Part shown: piece after piece, positions 7,898-16,231 of the stretch
How positions within the stretch are numbered: the stretch's first letter is position 1
Layout: the number at the start of each line of letters is the position of its first letter
Assembly (NCBI RefSeq): GCF_009870825.1
Contig: NZ_WTWY01000016.1
Coordinates: 1 to 64,000 of the forward strand
Direction of reading: 5' to 3'
Origin: Paenibacillus sp. USDA918EY
Lineage (GTDB): Bacteria > Bacillota > Bacilli > Paenibacillales > Paenibacillaceae
Length of the DNA: 64,000 nucleotides
Program-made: the position numbers and the translations under genes
Notes under the pieces: model-generated
Told to the model about the DNA's origin: nothing
Databases searched by the model: none
The model's input: the letters and a program-made list of their open reading frames with translations, nothing else

Positions 7898-9334
7898 CTA
7901 CTTAAGCACTTCTTCCAGCAATTTGTTGACGATCGCCGGATTCGCTTTCCCGCGGCTCTCCTTCATGACTTGGCCGACCAGGAAGCCGATCGCTTTCTGC
8001 TTGCCCGCTCGATAATCCTCGACGGATTGCGGATTCGCGGCAACCACCTGCTCGACGATCGATTTGATGGCGCCTTCGTCGCTGATCTGCACGAGTCCTT
8101 TTTCCTCGACGATTTGCTGCGGAAGCTTGCCGCTTTCGAGCATTTCCTTGAAGACGGTTTTGGCGATTTTCGTGCTGATCGTGCCTTTGTCGATCAGGCC
8201 GATCATTTCGCCCAAACCTTGGCCCGTCATTTTCACTTCGGAAAATTCCAGGTTGTTGGCGTTAAGATAGCCGAGCAGCTCGCCCATAATCCAGTTGGAA
8301 ACGGATTTCGCGTCTTTCGTGTATTTCAGGCTGTCTTCGAACAGATCCGCGATCGGCTTCGAGGAGGTGATCACCTCGGCATCGTAGCTAGGCAGACCGT
8401 ATTCATTGGTATAACGCGCCTTTCGGGCATCCGGCAGCTCCGGAATCGATTCGCGGATGCGGTTTTTCCATTCTTCGTCAATGTATACCTTCACCAGATC
8501 CGGGTCCGGGAAATAGCGGTAATCATGAGCTTCTTCCTTGCCGCGCATCGTAAACGTTTTGCCCTGCGCTTCGTCCCAGCGCCGGGTTTCCTGCACGACG
8601 GTCCCGCCTTCGTCCAAAATTTCCGCCTGGCGGTATTCCTCGTATTCGAGGCCTCTTTGCACGCCGCGGAAGGAGTTCATGTTTTTCAGCTCGGCACGCG
8701 TGCCGAATTCCTTTTGCCCGTAAGGACGGATGCTGATGTTCGCGTCGCAGCGCATCGAACCCTCTTCCATTTTGACGTCGGATACTTCGCAGTATTGCAT
8801 GATGGCGCGCAGCTTCTCCAAATAAGCGCGGGCCTCTTCCGGCGAAGAAATTTCCGGTTCCGACACGATTTCCACGAGCGGCGTGCCGACGCGGTTAAAG
8901 TCCACCAGCGAGGCGTACCCTCCGTCGATATGCGTCAGCTTGCCCGCGTCCTCCTCCAAATGGAGGCGGGTGATGCCGATCCGTTTCGTTTTGCCGTCGA
9001 CTTCGATGTCGATCCAACCGTTTTGTCCGACCGGCTGATCGTATTGGGAAATTTGATAGGCCTTCGGCGAATCCGGGTAAAAATAGTTTTTCCGGTCGAA
9101 TTTGCTTACGTCCGCGATTTCGCAATTGAGCGCCATCGCCGCTTTGACCGCGTATTCTACCGCCTGCTTGTTAAGCACCGGCAGCACGCCGGGATGTCCC
9201 AAGCAGATCGGGCACGTGTGCGTGTTGGGCGGAGCGCCGAATTCGGTCGAGCAGCCGCAAAAAATTTTGGACTCGGTCTTCAGTTCGACGTGGACCTCGA
9301 GTCCGATGACAGTTTCGTATTTTGAAGATGGCAT
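7898..9334 (-). CDS. gatB: Asp/Glu-tRNA(Asn/Gln) amidotransferase subunit B
   Basis: The 478-residue protein has the GatB start region YETVIGLEVHVELKT, the CGCSTEFG/CPICLGHPG zinc-binding cysteines (about 26-47) and the C-terminal YqeY-like tRNA-binding tail. GatB activates the glutamyl or aspartyl group of mischarged tRNA with ATP, receiving ammonia from GatA. Full length for the family. It is the last gene of gatC-gatA-gatB; gatA ends 26 bases upstream, and the Shine-Dalgarno is AAAGGAGGGAACCC. Confidence 0.97.
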   Translation of the reverse strand: MPSSKYETVIGLEVHVELKTESKIFCGCSTEFGAPPNTHTCPICLGHPGVLPVLNKQAVEYAVKAAMALNCEIADVSKFDRKNYFYPDSPKAYQISQYDQPVGQNGWIDIEVDGKTKRIGITRLHLEEDAGKLTHIDGGYASLVDFNRVGTPLVEIVSEPEISSPEEARAYLEKLRAIMQYCEVSDVKMEEGSMRCDANISIRPYGQKEFGTRAELKNMNSFRGVQRGLEYEEYRQAEILDEGGTVVQETRRWDEAQGKTFTMRGKEEAHDYRYFPDPDLVKVYIDEEWKNRIRESIPELPDARKARYTNEYGLPSYDAEVITSSKPIADLFEDSLKYTKDAKSVSNWIMGELLGYLNANNLEFSEVKMTGQGLGEMIGLIDKGTISTKIAKTVFKEMLESGKLPQQIVEEKGLVQISDEGAIKSIVEQVVAANPQSVEDYRAGKQKAIGFLVGQVMKESRGKANPAIVNKLLEEVLK

Positions 9335-9360
9335 GTTTGGGTTCCCTCCTTTTAAGCCGA

Positions 9361-10818
9361 TTACAGGTTAGGCCGCTGTTTATGATGTTCGGTGTTTTGC
9401 TCGAAAGCTCCCGCCACGCGCAGCACCGTGCTTTCGTCAAACGGTTTGCCGATGATTTGCAGGCCGACCGGCAGCCCCTCGGAGAAACCGCAAGGAACGC
9501 TGATCGCCGGTACGCCGGCAAGGCTCACCGGAATGGTCAAAATATCGTTCAGATACATCGTGAGCGGATTGTCCACCTGAGCGCCCAGCTTAAACGCCGG
9601 CGTCGGAGCCGTCGGCCCGATGATTACGTCATATTGCTCGAACACCTGGTCGAAATCGCGTTTGATCAACGTGCGCGCCTTCTGCGCCTTCAGATAAAAC
9701 GCATCGTAATAACCGGAGCTCAGCGCGTAGGTGCCCAGCATGATCCGGCGCTTGACTTCGGGACCGAAACCTTGGCTGCGGGATTCCAGGTACAGATCCA
9801 GCAGGTTGCCGGATTGTCCGGCCCGCACGCCGTAACGGACGCCGTCGAAACGGGCCAGGTTGGAAGAAGCTTCGGAGGAAGCCAGCAAATAATAGGCGGC
9901 AACCGCATATTCGGTATGCGGAAGGGATACTTCCTCGACGACCGCGCCCATGCCTTCAAGCAGTTTCAGCGCAGCCTCGACCTGCTGCTTCACGCCCGCG
10001 TCGACGCCTTCTCCCATATATTCCTTCGGAACGGCGATGCGCAGACCTTTCACGTCACCCGTGAGTGCGCTCAAATAATCCGGAATGTCGACGTTGGCCG
10101 AAGTCGAATCCATATTGTCGTAACCGGCAATGGCCTGCAGGACATAGGCAGCGTCTTCGACGTTTTTCGTGACCGGACCGATCTGGTCGAGCGAAGAAGC
10201 AAAAGCGACCAGGCCGAAACGGGACACGAGCCCGTACGTCGGCTTCAGGCCGACAACGCCGCAATAGGAGGCCGGCTGGCGGATGGAGCCGCCGGTGTCC
10301 GAACCAAGCGCAAAATAAGCCTCTCCCGCTGCGACCGATGCCGCCGAGCCGCCGCTGGAACCGCCCGGAACGCGCTCAAGATCCCATGGATTGCGTACCG
10401 GATGGAAACTCGAGTTTTCGTTCGAGCCGCCCATCGCAAATTCGTCCATGTTTAATTTTCCGATCGTGACGGCGTCGGCTTCCCGCAGCTTGCGCACGAC
10501 GGTCGCGTCATATACCGGATTGAAGTTCGACAGGAATTGGCTCGCGCAGGTCGTGCGGATGCCTTCCGTCACGATGTTGTCCTTGATGCCGGCAGGCAGC
10601 CCGAAAAGAAGACCGCGCTCCTCTCCCGACGCCAATTTGTCGTCAAGACGGCGGGCCGTATTTTTCGCGCCCTCTTCGTTTAAAGTCAAATACGCGCCGA
10701 TCCGTTCATCGCGTTCCGATATGGTGCGGAACGTTTCTTCCACCAGCTCCAGCACAGAAAGCTCCTTTTGATGAAGCTTGCTATGTATTTCTTTCAAATT
10801 TTGATTGATCAGGCTCAA
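9361..10818 (-). CDS. gatA: Asp/Glu-tRNA(Asn/Gln) amidotransferase subunit A
   Basis: The 485-residue amidase-signature protein releases ammonia from glutamine for GatB. The catalytic Ser-cisSer-Lys triad is visible: Lys in GLPAGIKDN, Ser in GGSDTGGSIRQPA and the nucleophile region VPGGSSGGSAASVA. Length and motifs are standard. It is the middle gene of gatCAB, 32 bases after gatC. The organism therefore probably makes Gln-tRNA by the indirect route, as expected for Bacillales. Confidence 0.97.
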   Translation of the reverse strand: MSLINQNLKEIHSKLHQKELSVLELVEETFRTISERDERIGAYLTLNEEGAKNTARRLDDKLASGEERGLLFGLPAGIKDNIVTEGIRTTCASQFLSNFNPVYDATVVRKLREADAVTIGKLNMDEFAMGGSNENSSFHPVRNPWDLERVPGGSSGGSAASVAAGEAYFALGSDTGGSIRQPASYCGVVGLKPTYGLVSRFGLVAFASSLDQIGPVTKNVEDAAYVLQAIAGYDNMDSTSANVDIPDYLSALTGDVKGLRIAVPKEYMGEGVDAGVKQQVEAALKLLEGMGAVVEEVSLPHTEYAVAAYYLLASSEASSNLARFDGVRYGVRAGQSGNLLDLYLESRSQGFGPEVKRRIMLGTYALSSGYYDAFYLKAQKARTLIKRDFDQVFEQYDVIIGPTAPTPAFKLGAQVDNPLTMYLNDILTIPVSLAGVPAISVPCGFSEGLPVGLQIIGKPFDESTVLRVAGAFEQNTEHHKQRPNL

Positions 10819-10850
10819 GTTGCCTCTTCCTCCTTTCGTAATGAAACATT

Positions 10851-11138
10851 CTATTCGAGCACGGCCGGAACTTTGAACTGTCCGTCTTCTTCGTCCGGCG
10901 CGTTCAGCATGACCTTTTCGAGCGGCAGGCTTTCGCGTTTCACGTCCTCGCGCATCACGTTGCTGACAGGCAGCACGTGGGTCGTCGGTTCAACCCCGTC
11001 CGTATCGAGTTCATTCAATTTTTCCGCATATTGTAAAATAGCGTTCAGCTGTTCCGTGAACATCTGCTCTTCCTCCGCGCTCAAATTGAGGCGGGCAAGC
11101 TTGGCCACGTGCCGAACGTCCTGATTGGTGATGCTCAT
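10851..11138 (-). CDS. gatC: Asp/Glu-tRNA(Asn/Gln) amidotransferase subunit C
   Basis: The 95-residue GatC clamps GatA and GatB together. It shows the typical start ITNQDVRHVAKLARLNLSAE and the TDGVEPTTHVLPVSNVMRED tail. It is the first gene of the operon, with an AAGGAGGAATC ribosome-binding site and a good SigA promoter about 60-90 bases upstream. Confidence 0.95.
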   Translation of the reverse strand: MSITNQDVRHVAKLARLNLSAEEEQMFTEQLNAILQYAEKLNELDTDGVEPTTHVLPVSNVMREDVKRESLPLEKVMLNAPDEEDGQFKVPAVLE

Positions 11139-11200
11139 AAATCGGATTCCTCCTTATTCCTTCTTATATTAAAGGATTAAAGCCTCGGATAACGTTTCTA

Positions 11201-11229
11201 ATTATATTGCAGAACCAAAGACAATTCAA
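11201..11229 (-). promoter_or_regulatory. SigA-type promoter of gatCAB
   Basis: On the minus strand TTGAAT (11229-11224) and TATAAT (11206-11201) are separated by exactly 17 bp, 62 bases before the gatC start codon. Confidence 0.7.
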
Positions 11230-11332
11230 TGCGGAGCTTGGCTCCCGCCGGAAAAACCGGGCGCTCCGCCGGATTCCCCGGCAGGCCACCGCTCCGGTCC
11301 GAGCAGCCTTTGCAGGCTCTTTGCCAAGCTCT

Positions 11333-11761
11333 TCAAACCCGTATAGCAAACGTGCCTTTCCAAAACTTAGGGATAAAAAACATGGGGTATATCATAAGGA
11401 ACAGATTCGGAATCCACCATGCGGGATCAAATTCGCAGCGGATCGCCCAATAGGAAACGGCCATCATCCCGGAGCAAAACGTCAATCCGAGCGAAATCAA
11501 GGCCGCCGATTTCCAGGCCGGCGATGGCTTGCGGTACAAATACAGCGCCGTCAATCCGGTTGCCGACACCAGCATGTCGAGCGGAAAAAACGACCAGTTC
11601 CAAGCGATCAAAATCGGGTTCCTATAATCGGAATAAGCCCATTCGGGAGGGATGAGGCCCAGTGCCGTCGCGCCGAAATATAGAATAAACGAAATATCCG
11701 TCAACAGAAAAAACCATTTCAATACGTGCATGGAGGGCTCTTTTCGATGGAAAACGTTCAT
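11333..11761 (-). CDS. yvaD: YvaD-like small membrane protein (DUF5360)
   Basis: The 142-residue protein has four hydrophobic segments and matches YvaD of B. subtilis (function unknown) in size and in context, since it lies with an SMR transporter gene and a TetR gene as in yvaD-yvaE-yvaF. ATG 11761 is chosen because AAAGGGGATC precedes it; longer versions would run into the upstream gene. It begins four bases after the SMR gene ends and is translationally close to it. Confidence 0.7.
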   Translation of the reverse strand: MNVFHRKEPSMHVLKWFFLLTDISFILYFGATALGLIPPEWAYSDYRNPILIAWNWSFFPLDMLVSATGLTALYLYRKPSPAWKSAALISLGLTFCSGMMAVSYWAIRCEFDPAWWIPNLFLMIYPMFFIPKFWKGTFAIRV

Positions 11762-11765
11762 TGGA

Positions 11766-12194
11766 TCAGATCCCCTTTCCCCGTTCGTCCGCCAGCTCGG
11801 AAATGCCCGCCGCAAGCTCCGTTTGGATTTTTTTCTCCGAAATGTCCGAAGGCTCTCCCGACGAGCGGGCTCCATGGGCTCGATCTCCCAAATTCAGCCC
11901 GATGACGCCCAGGATGATTAAGGCAATCGAAACGGCTTTGACCAGCGTCATCGATTCATGGAAATACATGTACCCGATAACGGCAATGGCTGCCGTGCCG
12001 ACTCCGGACCATATGGCATAGGCGACGCTGACAGGCACCTGCTATAGAGCCAGGTTCAAGCTGGAAAAGGCTAATATGTACAGCACGATCATCAGTATGG
12101 ACGGTACGATTTTGGTAAAACCGTTGGACATCTTCATCGAGACGGTTCCCCCGACCTCCAGCGCAATCGCAAAAATCAAATAAACCCATGACAT
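11766..12194 (-). pseudogene. yvaE: SMR-family multidrug efflux gene (yvaE-like) with in-frame amber codon
   Basis: Reading from ATG 12194 gives the full SMR family pattern: MSWVYLIFAIALEVGGT, four membrane helices, VSVAYAIWSGVGTA and a conserved Glu at the start of helix 1. At codon 51 (12044-12042) the frame has TAG between LNLAL and QVPVSVAYAIWS, where the family usually has Lys or Arg; one base change from AAG would create it. No other stop or shift is seen. The result is either a broken gene, a sequencing error, or nonsense suppression. A 50-residue N-terminal fragment is unlikely to work. The coding frame starts four bases past the end of the TetR gene, so it belongs to that operon. Confidence 0.8.
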
Positions 12195-12198
12195 GCCT

Positions 12199-12798
12199 TC
12201 ATCGCATCCCTTCCGAAGATTCGGCTATGTCGCTCTTTCCGTCCCCTTGCGAAACAATGCCGAATAACAGCATATCGACCATCGCATCAACGGCGCCGAC
12301 GAGGGACACCTTCGCGTTCACGAGGAAATCCGGGTCAAAAACGGCAAACGACGCTCCGCGCATGCACTGAACGACCGACGGAATGTCCACGGGACGCAGT
12401 TCCCCCGACGCGATGCCTTCCTGGAGCAAGGCTTCAACGGTGCCCCACTCCTCCTCCAATAAACGATCGACCTTGACCCATTCCTGCGGAGCGTGGCGAC
12501 GCATCTCTTCAAGCACCCGCGCATCGGCAAGCCGCAGTCCGCTGGGCACGATCGACAATATGGCTTTTAATTTCCGCGCGGCGCTCCAATCCGGACGCCC
12601 GTAGATGTCGCGCTGGGTTTGCAGCACTTCGTGGATCGCTTCGTCCACGATCGCGCCGATCAGCTCTTCCTTGGATGCGAAATGCTCATAAATGGTTCGT
12701 TTGCTGATTCCAAGCTCGGATGCGAGATCCCCCATCGTAAATTTGAAGCCTTTGCGATTCAGCAGCGTAAGCGCGGCCTGCTGCAATTTCTCTTTCAT
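12199..12798 (-). CDS. yvaF: TetR/AcrR-family regulator (YvaF-like)
   Basis: The 199-residue protein has an N-terminal TetR helix-turn-helix (about 5-50: FTMGDLASELGISKRTIYEHF) and a divergent ligand-binding domain. It is the first gene of the operon with the SMR gene and yvaD, so it probably represses efflux. ATG 12798 follows GGGAGG by seven bases; the in-frame TTG two codons upstream is less well placed. A long imperfect palindrome upstream is a candidate operator. Confidence 0.85.
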   Translation of the reverse strand: MKEKLQQAALTLLNRKGFKFTMGDLASELGISKRTIYEHFASKEELIGAIVDEAIHEVLQTQRDIYGRPDWSAARKLKAILSIVPSGLRLADARVLEEMRRHAPQEWVKVDRLLEEEWGTVEALLQEGIASGELRPVDIPSVVQCMRGASFAVFDPDFLVNAKVSLVGAVDAMVDMLLFGIVSQGDGKSDIAESSEGMR

Positions 12799-12828
12799 GA
12801 ACAACCTCCCGGATTCATTTTCGGTAAC

Positions 12829-12868
12829 AATAAAACCATTTTATTATTTTTAGTACCAAAAAAGTATA
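12829..12868 (-). promoter_or_regulatory. candidate TetR operator upstream of the yvaF-like gene
   Basis: TTTTCGGTAAC and AGTACCAAAA bracket an imperfect palindrome of about 40 bp (half sites GGTA/TACC, with TAAAA/TTTTA inside) 30-70 bases upstream of the start. This is a common position for autoregulation. It is imperfect, so the boundary is uncertain. Confidence 0.4.
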
Positions 12869-13012
12869 CCGCGTTTCAGATAAAAAAACAAAGCTTCGCT
12901 ATTTTCATAGCGACATGCATCCGTATCCGGTATGCGGGCATTTTCAACCTACAGTTCGGATCCACCCCGCCGGACGGCCAGTGTGAAGGTTTAGTAAACC
13001 ATATACACAAAA

Positions 13013-13037
13013 AAGAGCCGGCATGTAGCCGACTCTT
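13013..13037 (-). terminator. terminator overlapping the end of the 13,038 gene
   Basis: AGAGCCGGC and GCCGACTCT form an almost perfect stem followed on the minus strand by TTTTTT. It begins immediately after the stop codon. The roughly 140 bases between this and the TetR operator region hold no ORF that I can support. Confidence 0.8.
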
Positions 13038-13418
13038 CTAAATCCAGGCCCGCAAATTCACTTGCTTGATGAATTCCGCCTGCGAAAGCACCTCTGGCGC
13101 CGATTCCTCTTCTTCTTCCTGATCGAGCTCGCCGTTCATGATCTGATGAAACAGCTTCTCGTTATATGTCGCAAGTGCGTAATCGATCAGCGCTTCCCGC
13201 GTGGTCATCTCCACTTCATGCTGAATGAGCAGCTCTTCCGGCTGCACATCACCCGATGGCACGAAAAAGTTTCGGTTAATCTTAGGCACCCGGATCACAT
13301 AATCAAACGCGTTGTCCGGGTTCCGGTCATAAGCAATCAGATAACCGTATTCCCCTATAGGAAGGTTCTGCTCAAAGGCGTCCGCGACGATCACAATCTT
13401 TTCCCCAAGTTGCAGCAT
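13038..13418 (-). CDS. conserved protein of unknown function, acidic C-terminus
   Basis: I do not recognise this 126-residue protein. It is soluble, with a beta-rich N-terminal part (about 1-60, KIVIVADAFEQNLPIGEYGY, then FDYVIRVPKINRNFFVP), a helical part, and an acidic run of Glu residues near 100. The ribosome-binding site TAGGAGG is well placed before the ATG at 13418. It is alone, with a leader of about 270 bases from a likely promoter at 13695-13723, and ends in a terminator. Confidence 0.7.
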   Translation of the reverse strand: MLQLGEKIVIVADAFEQNLPIGEYGYLIAYDRNPDNAFDYVIRVPKINRNFFVPSGDVQPEELLIQHEVEMTTREALIDYALATYNEKLFHQIMNGELDQEEEEESAPEVLSQAEFIKQVNLRAWI

Positions 13419-13664
13419 CGTCTACCTCCTAGATGTCTATCATTGTTTGTATAGTCTACTAAAAAAAAGTGAGCCTGTCTACTCGGAACCCGCCCGAATT
13501 CGAAGCAAAAGGCCTAATTTCAAAAAAACCCGGTCCATTCGCACAAAATGTCGGCCAAAAAAATGGCAAATAGCTGAAATTAAAGCCGAAAAACCGCGAA
13601 CAACATCTGTACGCCGAGCCCATTCATAGCGCTTTATCCCGGTTATCAGAAGTTTCTCCCGGAA

Positions 13665-13691
13665 ATCTATCAGAAAACACTACTGATAGAT
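13665..13691 (-). promoter_or_regulatory. palindrome at the start site of the 13,038 gene transcript
   Basis: ATCTATCAG (13665-13673) and CTGATAGAT (13683-13691) are perfect 9-base inverted arms with a 9-base spacer. On the minus strand they start four bases after the -10 at 13700-13695, so the palindrome covers the expected transcription start. That fits an operator or a 5'-terminal RNA hairpin. Confidence 0.5.
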
Positions 13692-13694
13692 CAA

Positions 13695-13723
13695 ATTATA
13701 TACGCTGCAAAAAAAGAACGCAA
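13695..13723 (-). promoter_or_regulatory. promoter for the 13,038 gene
   Basis: On the minus strand TTGCGT (13723-13718) and a perfect TATAAT (13700-13695) are 17 bp apart. It overlaps the terminator of the upstream MBL operon. The leader to the start codon at 13418 is about 270 bases and holds no ORF with a ribosome-binding site. Confidence 0.55.
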
Positions 13724-13750
13724 ACCGGGATAAATCCACAGCTTGCGTGC
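13708..13750 (-). terminator. likely terminator of the DedA/thioredoxin/MBL operon
   Basis: On the minus strand ACGCAA...TTGCGT closes a stem-loop followed by seven Ts. It is about 110 bases past the MBL gene. The stem is short, with a large loop. Confidence 0.5.
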
Positions 13751-13858
13751 TTCGCGAATGTAAATGTAACATTAAATTAACATCATTGTATCAAGAGTGT
13801 TACCGTTTGTCCAGCCGTTTTTCTCGATTTATGTCGAGAAAATGACCTCCGGATAGGT

Positions 13859-14485
13859 TTATGACACATACGGGTTATGGGCGCGCTCGTATCCGATCGT
13901 CGTTTTCGGTCCGTGGCCCGGATAGACTTTGACTTCGTCTTTGAAAGTAAAGAGCTTGTTCCGGATGGAGTCGAGCAGATCCCGTTCCCGTCCCCCGTAC
14001 AAATCCGTTCTTCCGACGCCAAGCTTGAACAGCACGTCCCCTGAAAAAAGATCGTCCCCGCATAAAAAGCTCACGCTTCCCGGCGAATGCCCCGGCGTAT
14101 GATACACCGTAAAGGTATGGCCGATCAGCTCCAGCTTTTGCCCTTCGTCCAGACCGAATTCGGCTGGAGCGGTTGAAAGCGGCGGCGACACCTGCGGCCA
14201 ATTCAACGACCCGTTCAGCTTCGGATTTTCAAGCCAATCGGCTTCCAGATCATGCAGGTACACCGGACAGTTTTTAAGCTTCCGGATTTCATCCACCCCG
14301 CCCATGTGGTCGAAATGCGCATGAGTCAACAGGATCGCTTCGATTTCGAGCGGTTCGATTTTTTTGATGAGGGCGCCGGGGTTCATTCCCGGATCGATGA
14401 TCACGGCGCGGCCGGGATCTTCTCCTGTCAGCAGGTAAGCGTTCGTTTGCAGCGGTCCGAGGCAAAAGGTTTGAATGTTCAGCAT
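13859..14485 (-). CDS. MBL-fold metallo-hydrolase (glyoxalase II-like, YqgX type)
   Basis: The 208-residue protein has the metallo-beta-lactamase fold with THAHFDHMGG (about 54-63), the HTPGHSPGS His (about 129-137), the Asp in LFSGDVLF and the final VYPGHGPKT His. These ligands bind two metal ions. It resembles YqgX-type hydroxyacylglutathione hydrolase-like enzymes; the true thiol-ester substrate in a glutathione-free organism is unknown. It is the third gene of a DedA-thioredoxin-MBL operon, with a gap of 5 bases from the upstream gene. Confidence 0.9.
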   Translation of the reverse strand: MLNIQTFCLGPLQTNAYLLTGEDPGRAVIIDPGMNPGALIKKIEPLEIEAILLTHAHFDHMGGVDEIRKLKNCPVYLHDLEADWLENPKLNGSLNWPQVSPPLSTAPAEFGLDEGQKLELIGHTFTVYHTPGHSPGSVSFLCGDDLFSGDVLFKLGVGRTDLYGGRERDLLDSIRNKLFTFKDEVKVYPGHGPKTTIGYERAHNPYVS

Positions 14486-14490
14486 TTCGC

Positions 14491-15057
14491 CTAAAACCCC
14501 GAGATCAGTTCACGCAGTTCCTTGATAACGACCGCATGATAATCGGTTCCTTCCCCGTAAGCTGCGATAAGCTCTTTGCGGCACTCGGCCATTTTTTCCT
14601 GGTAATCGGGCGCCTCCCGGTCCGGGTTCTGCTGCTTGAACCGTACCATGATCTGCTGCACATGCGCGGGCCGCGGCCCCCATTTGCCCAGGACGTTTCC
14701 GTCCGTATCCGTAAAAATGACGACAGGCACGCTTCGTCCCCCCATCGTCAAAAACTGGTCCATCACGTCGAAGTTTTCTTCGAGAATAAGCACTTGGGTC
14801 GGGATGTCCGCCGCTTCAAGCGCCCGGAACACGACAGGCACGTTGCGCACGACGTCTCCGCACCAATCCGCAGCTAAAATCAACACGCGCAAATCGTCAC
14901 GGGATCGCAGGTTTTCGAAAAATTCGCGGTCGCCGTCGTTTTCCCACGAGAACGCCTCATAACCCGACTGGAATTCCTCCCGGTTCTTCTGCATGCCGTC
15001 AATGAATTGCTGCGGGGAAAGCCCGGTATTCAGCTTGTCCGCCAAATTGACTGTCAT
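14491..15057 (-). CDS. thioredoxin-family protein with a single active-site cysteine
   Basis: The 188-residue protein has a thioredoxin-like fold with AADWCGDVVRNVP (about 63-75) and the cis-proline segment GGRSVPVVIF (about 106-115). The usual WCxxC motif is WCGDVV here, so the resolving cysteine is missing and a classical dithiol exchange is unlikely. It may bind or reduce by a monothiol route or act as a chaperone. The DedA stop codon TAA directly abuts its ATG, so the genes are translationally coupled. Confidence 0.85.
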   Translation of the reverse strand: MTVNLADKLNTGLSPQQFIDGMQKNREEFQSGYEAFSWENDGDREFFENLRSRDDLRVLILAADWCGDVVRNVPVVFRALEAADIPTQVLILEENFDVMDQFLTMGGRSVPVVIFTDTDGNVLGKWGPRPAHVQQIMVRFKQQNPDREAPDYQEKMAECRKELIAAYGEGTDYHAVVIKELRELISGF

Positions 15058-15672
15058 TTACTTTGTCCCCTTTCTGGATCTCGACTTCACCATTTTGATA
15101 ACAAAATACACGATTAACAGCGCAAGCGCAACGAGCAAAATCGGCGTCACGTACGGTTTTGCCTCTTGATTAATGTTTTCCCATTTTTCTCCGAGGACAG
15201 ATCCAAGATAAATAAATAAGATCGACCACGGAATCGTAGCCAGCGTCGTCAGTATCGTAAAACGCCAGATATTCATCTTGGAAATTCCCGCCGGAATCGA
15301 AATCGCATGACGAACAACCGGAATGAAACGCGCCGTAAAAATGACCCCGGAGCCGTATTTATTAAACCAAGCTTCCGCAGCATCGATATGTTTTTTATGA
15401 ATAAAAATATATTTCCCGTATTTCTCGAGCACCGGCCTGCCGCCATAGCGTCCGATCCAATAAACGAACAGCTGCGCGATGACGCCGCCGATAACACCGA
15501 ATACTACAGCTCCCACAAAGCCGATACTCTTCGTATGAACCAAATACCCTCCGTATGCAAGCACAATTTCACTAGGTATAACCTCAATCATTAAGCCCAG
15601 CATAATACCGAAGTAACCTAGGCTCTCAACCCATTGAAGCAACTGACTGACGATATCCGAAATAAAATGCAC
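15058..15672 (-). CDS. DedA/SNARE-associated family membrane protein
   Basis: The 204-residue protein has the DedA arrangement: a re-entrant start with EVIPSEIVLAYGG, the ARFIPVVRHAISIPAG motif (about 115-130) and two C-terminal helices, ending in a basic KSRSRKGTK tail. DedA proteins scramble or flip phospholipids and undecaprenyl phosphate across the membrane. It is the first gene of the DedA-thioredoxin-MBL operon. Confidence 0.92.
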   Translation of the reverse strand: MHFISDIVSQLLQWVESLGYFGIMLGLMIEVIPSEIVLAYGGYLVHTKSIGFVGAVVFGVIGGVIAQLFVYWIGRYGGRPVLEKYGKYIFIHKKHIDAAEAWFNKYGSGVIFTARFIPVVRHAISIPAGISKMNIWRFTILTTLATIPWSILFIYLGSVLGEKWENINQEAKPYVTPILLVALALLIVYFVIKMVKSRSRKGTK

Positions 15673-15827
15673 CGTGGCCCCTCTCTTCTATTTGTACTTT
15701 GAAGTCCCTATCCCCATCTATTCTAGCATAGTAGCGGACATGACTTCTACTTGCGCCCAATTGCGCCCGAAAGGTGTCTTTGCCCGCTTCTCCGGCATAT
15801 GGTGGGGAATAAAAGGAGGTAGGTCAC

Positions 15828-16139
15828 ATGCCGCCGATTTCTCAGAAAAAAGACGCTCCGCTGCCTTCGGCCCGCGGCATCCGCAGAGCCTGCAGCAAAG
15901 AGCTGTACCGGACGGTCAAGCGGCTGAAAGTATATGTCCCGGATGACGCCCTCCGCGAAGGCGAAGCGCTCTATTACCGCAAGGTGATCGGCAACCTGAT
16001 CTGGATCCACGAAAACCGCAGCAACCGGAAGCTGCTGTGCGATTGGTGGGACGAAGCGGTCCGCGGCGAGCTGGCCGCGCTTTGGAAGGTGGACGAAGAG
16101 CATCTCGGAAAAGCCTTCCGCGAAGCTTTCGGCGGCTGA
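15828..16139 (+). CDS. small basic protein of unknown function
   Basis: I do not recognise this 103-residue protein. It is soluble, mostly helical, with many Arg/Lys residues early and NRKLLCDWWDEAVRGE near the middle. The start is well supported by AAAGGAGGTAGGTCAC directly before ATG 15828. It is the only plus-strand gene here, divergent from dedA and convergent with the O-antigen-ligase gene. Confidence 0.65.
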   Translation: MPPISQKKDAPLPSARGIRRACSKELYRTVKRLKVYVPDDALREGEALYYRKVIGNLIWIHENRSNRKLLCDWWDEAVRGELAALWKVDEEHLGKAFREAFGG

Positions 16140-16231
16140 ACGACTGTTCAGTAAAACATGCCGGTAGAGACGATGCAGGGCGTCGGGCTTCCGATCCGGC
16201 GGCCGAAGTTTCCGCAGCCGGTCCCGTCCGT

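Noticed and set aside
7970..9325. 451-codon plus-strand frame antisense to gatB
   Set aside because: gatB is certain; the antisense frame is a codon-bias artefact with Arg/His-rich nonsense composition.
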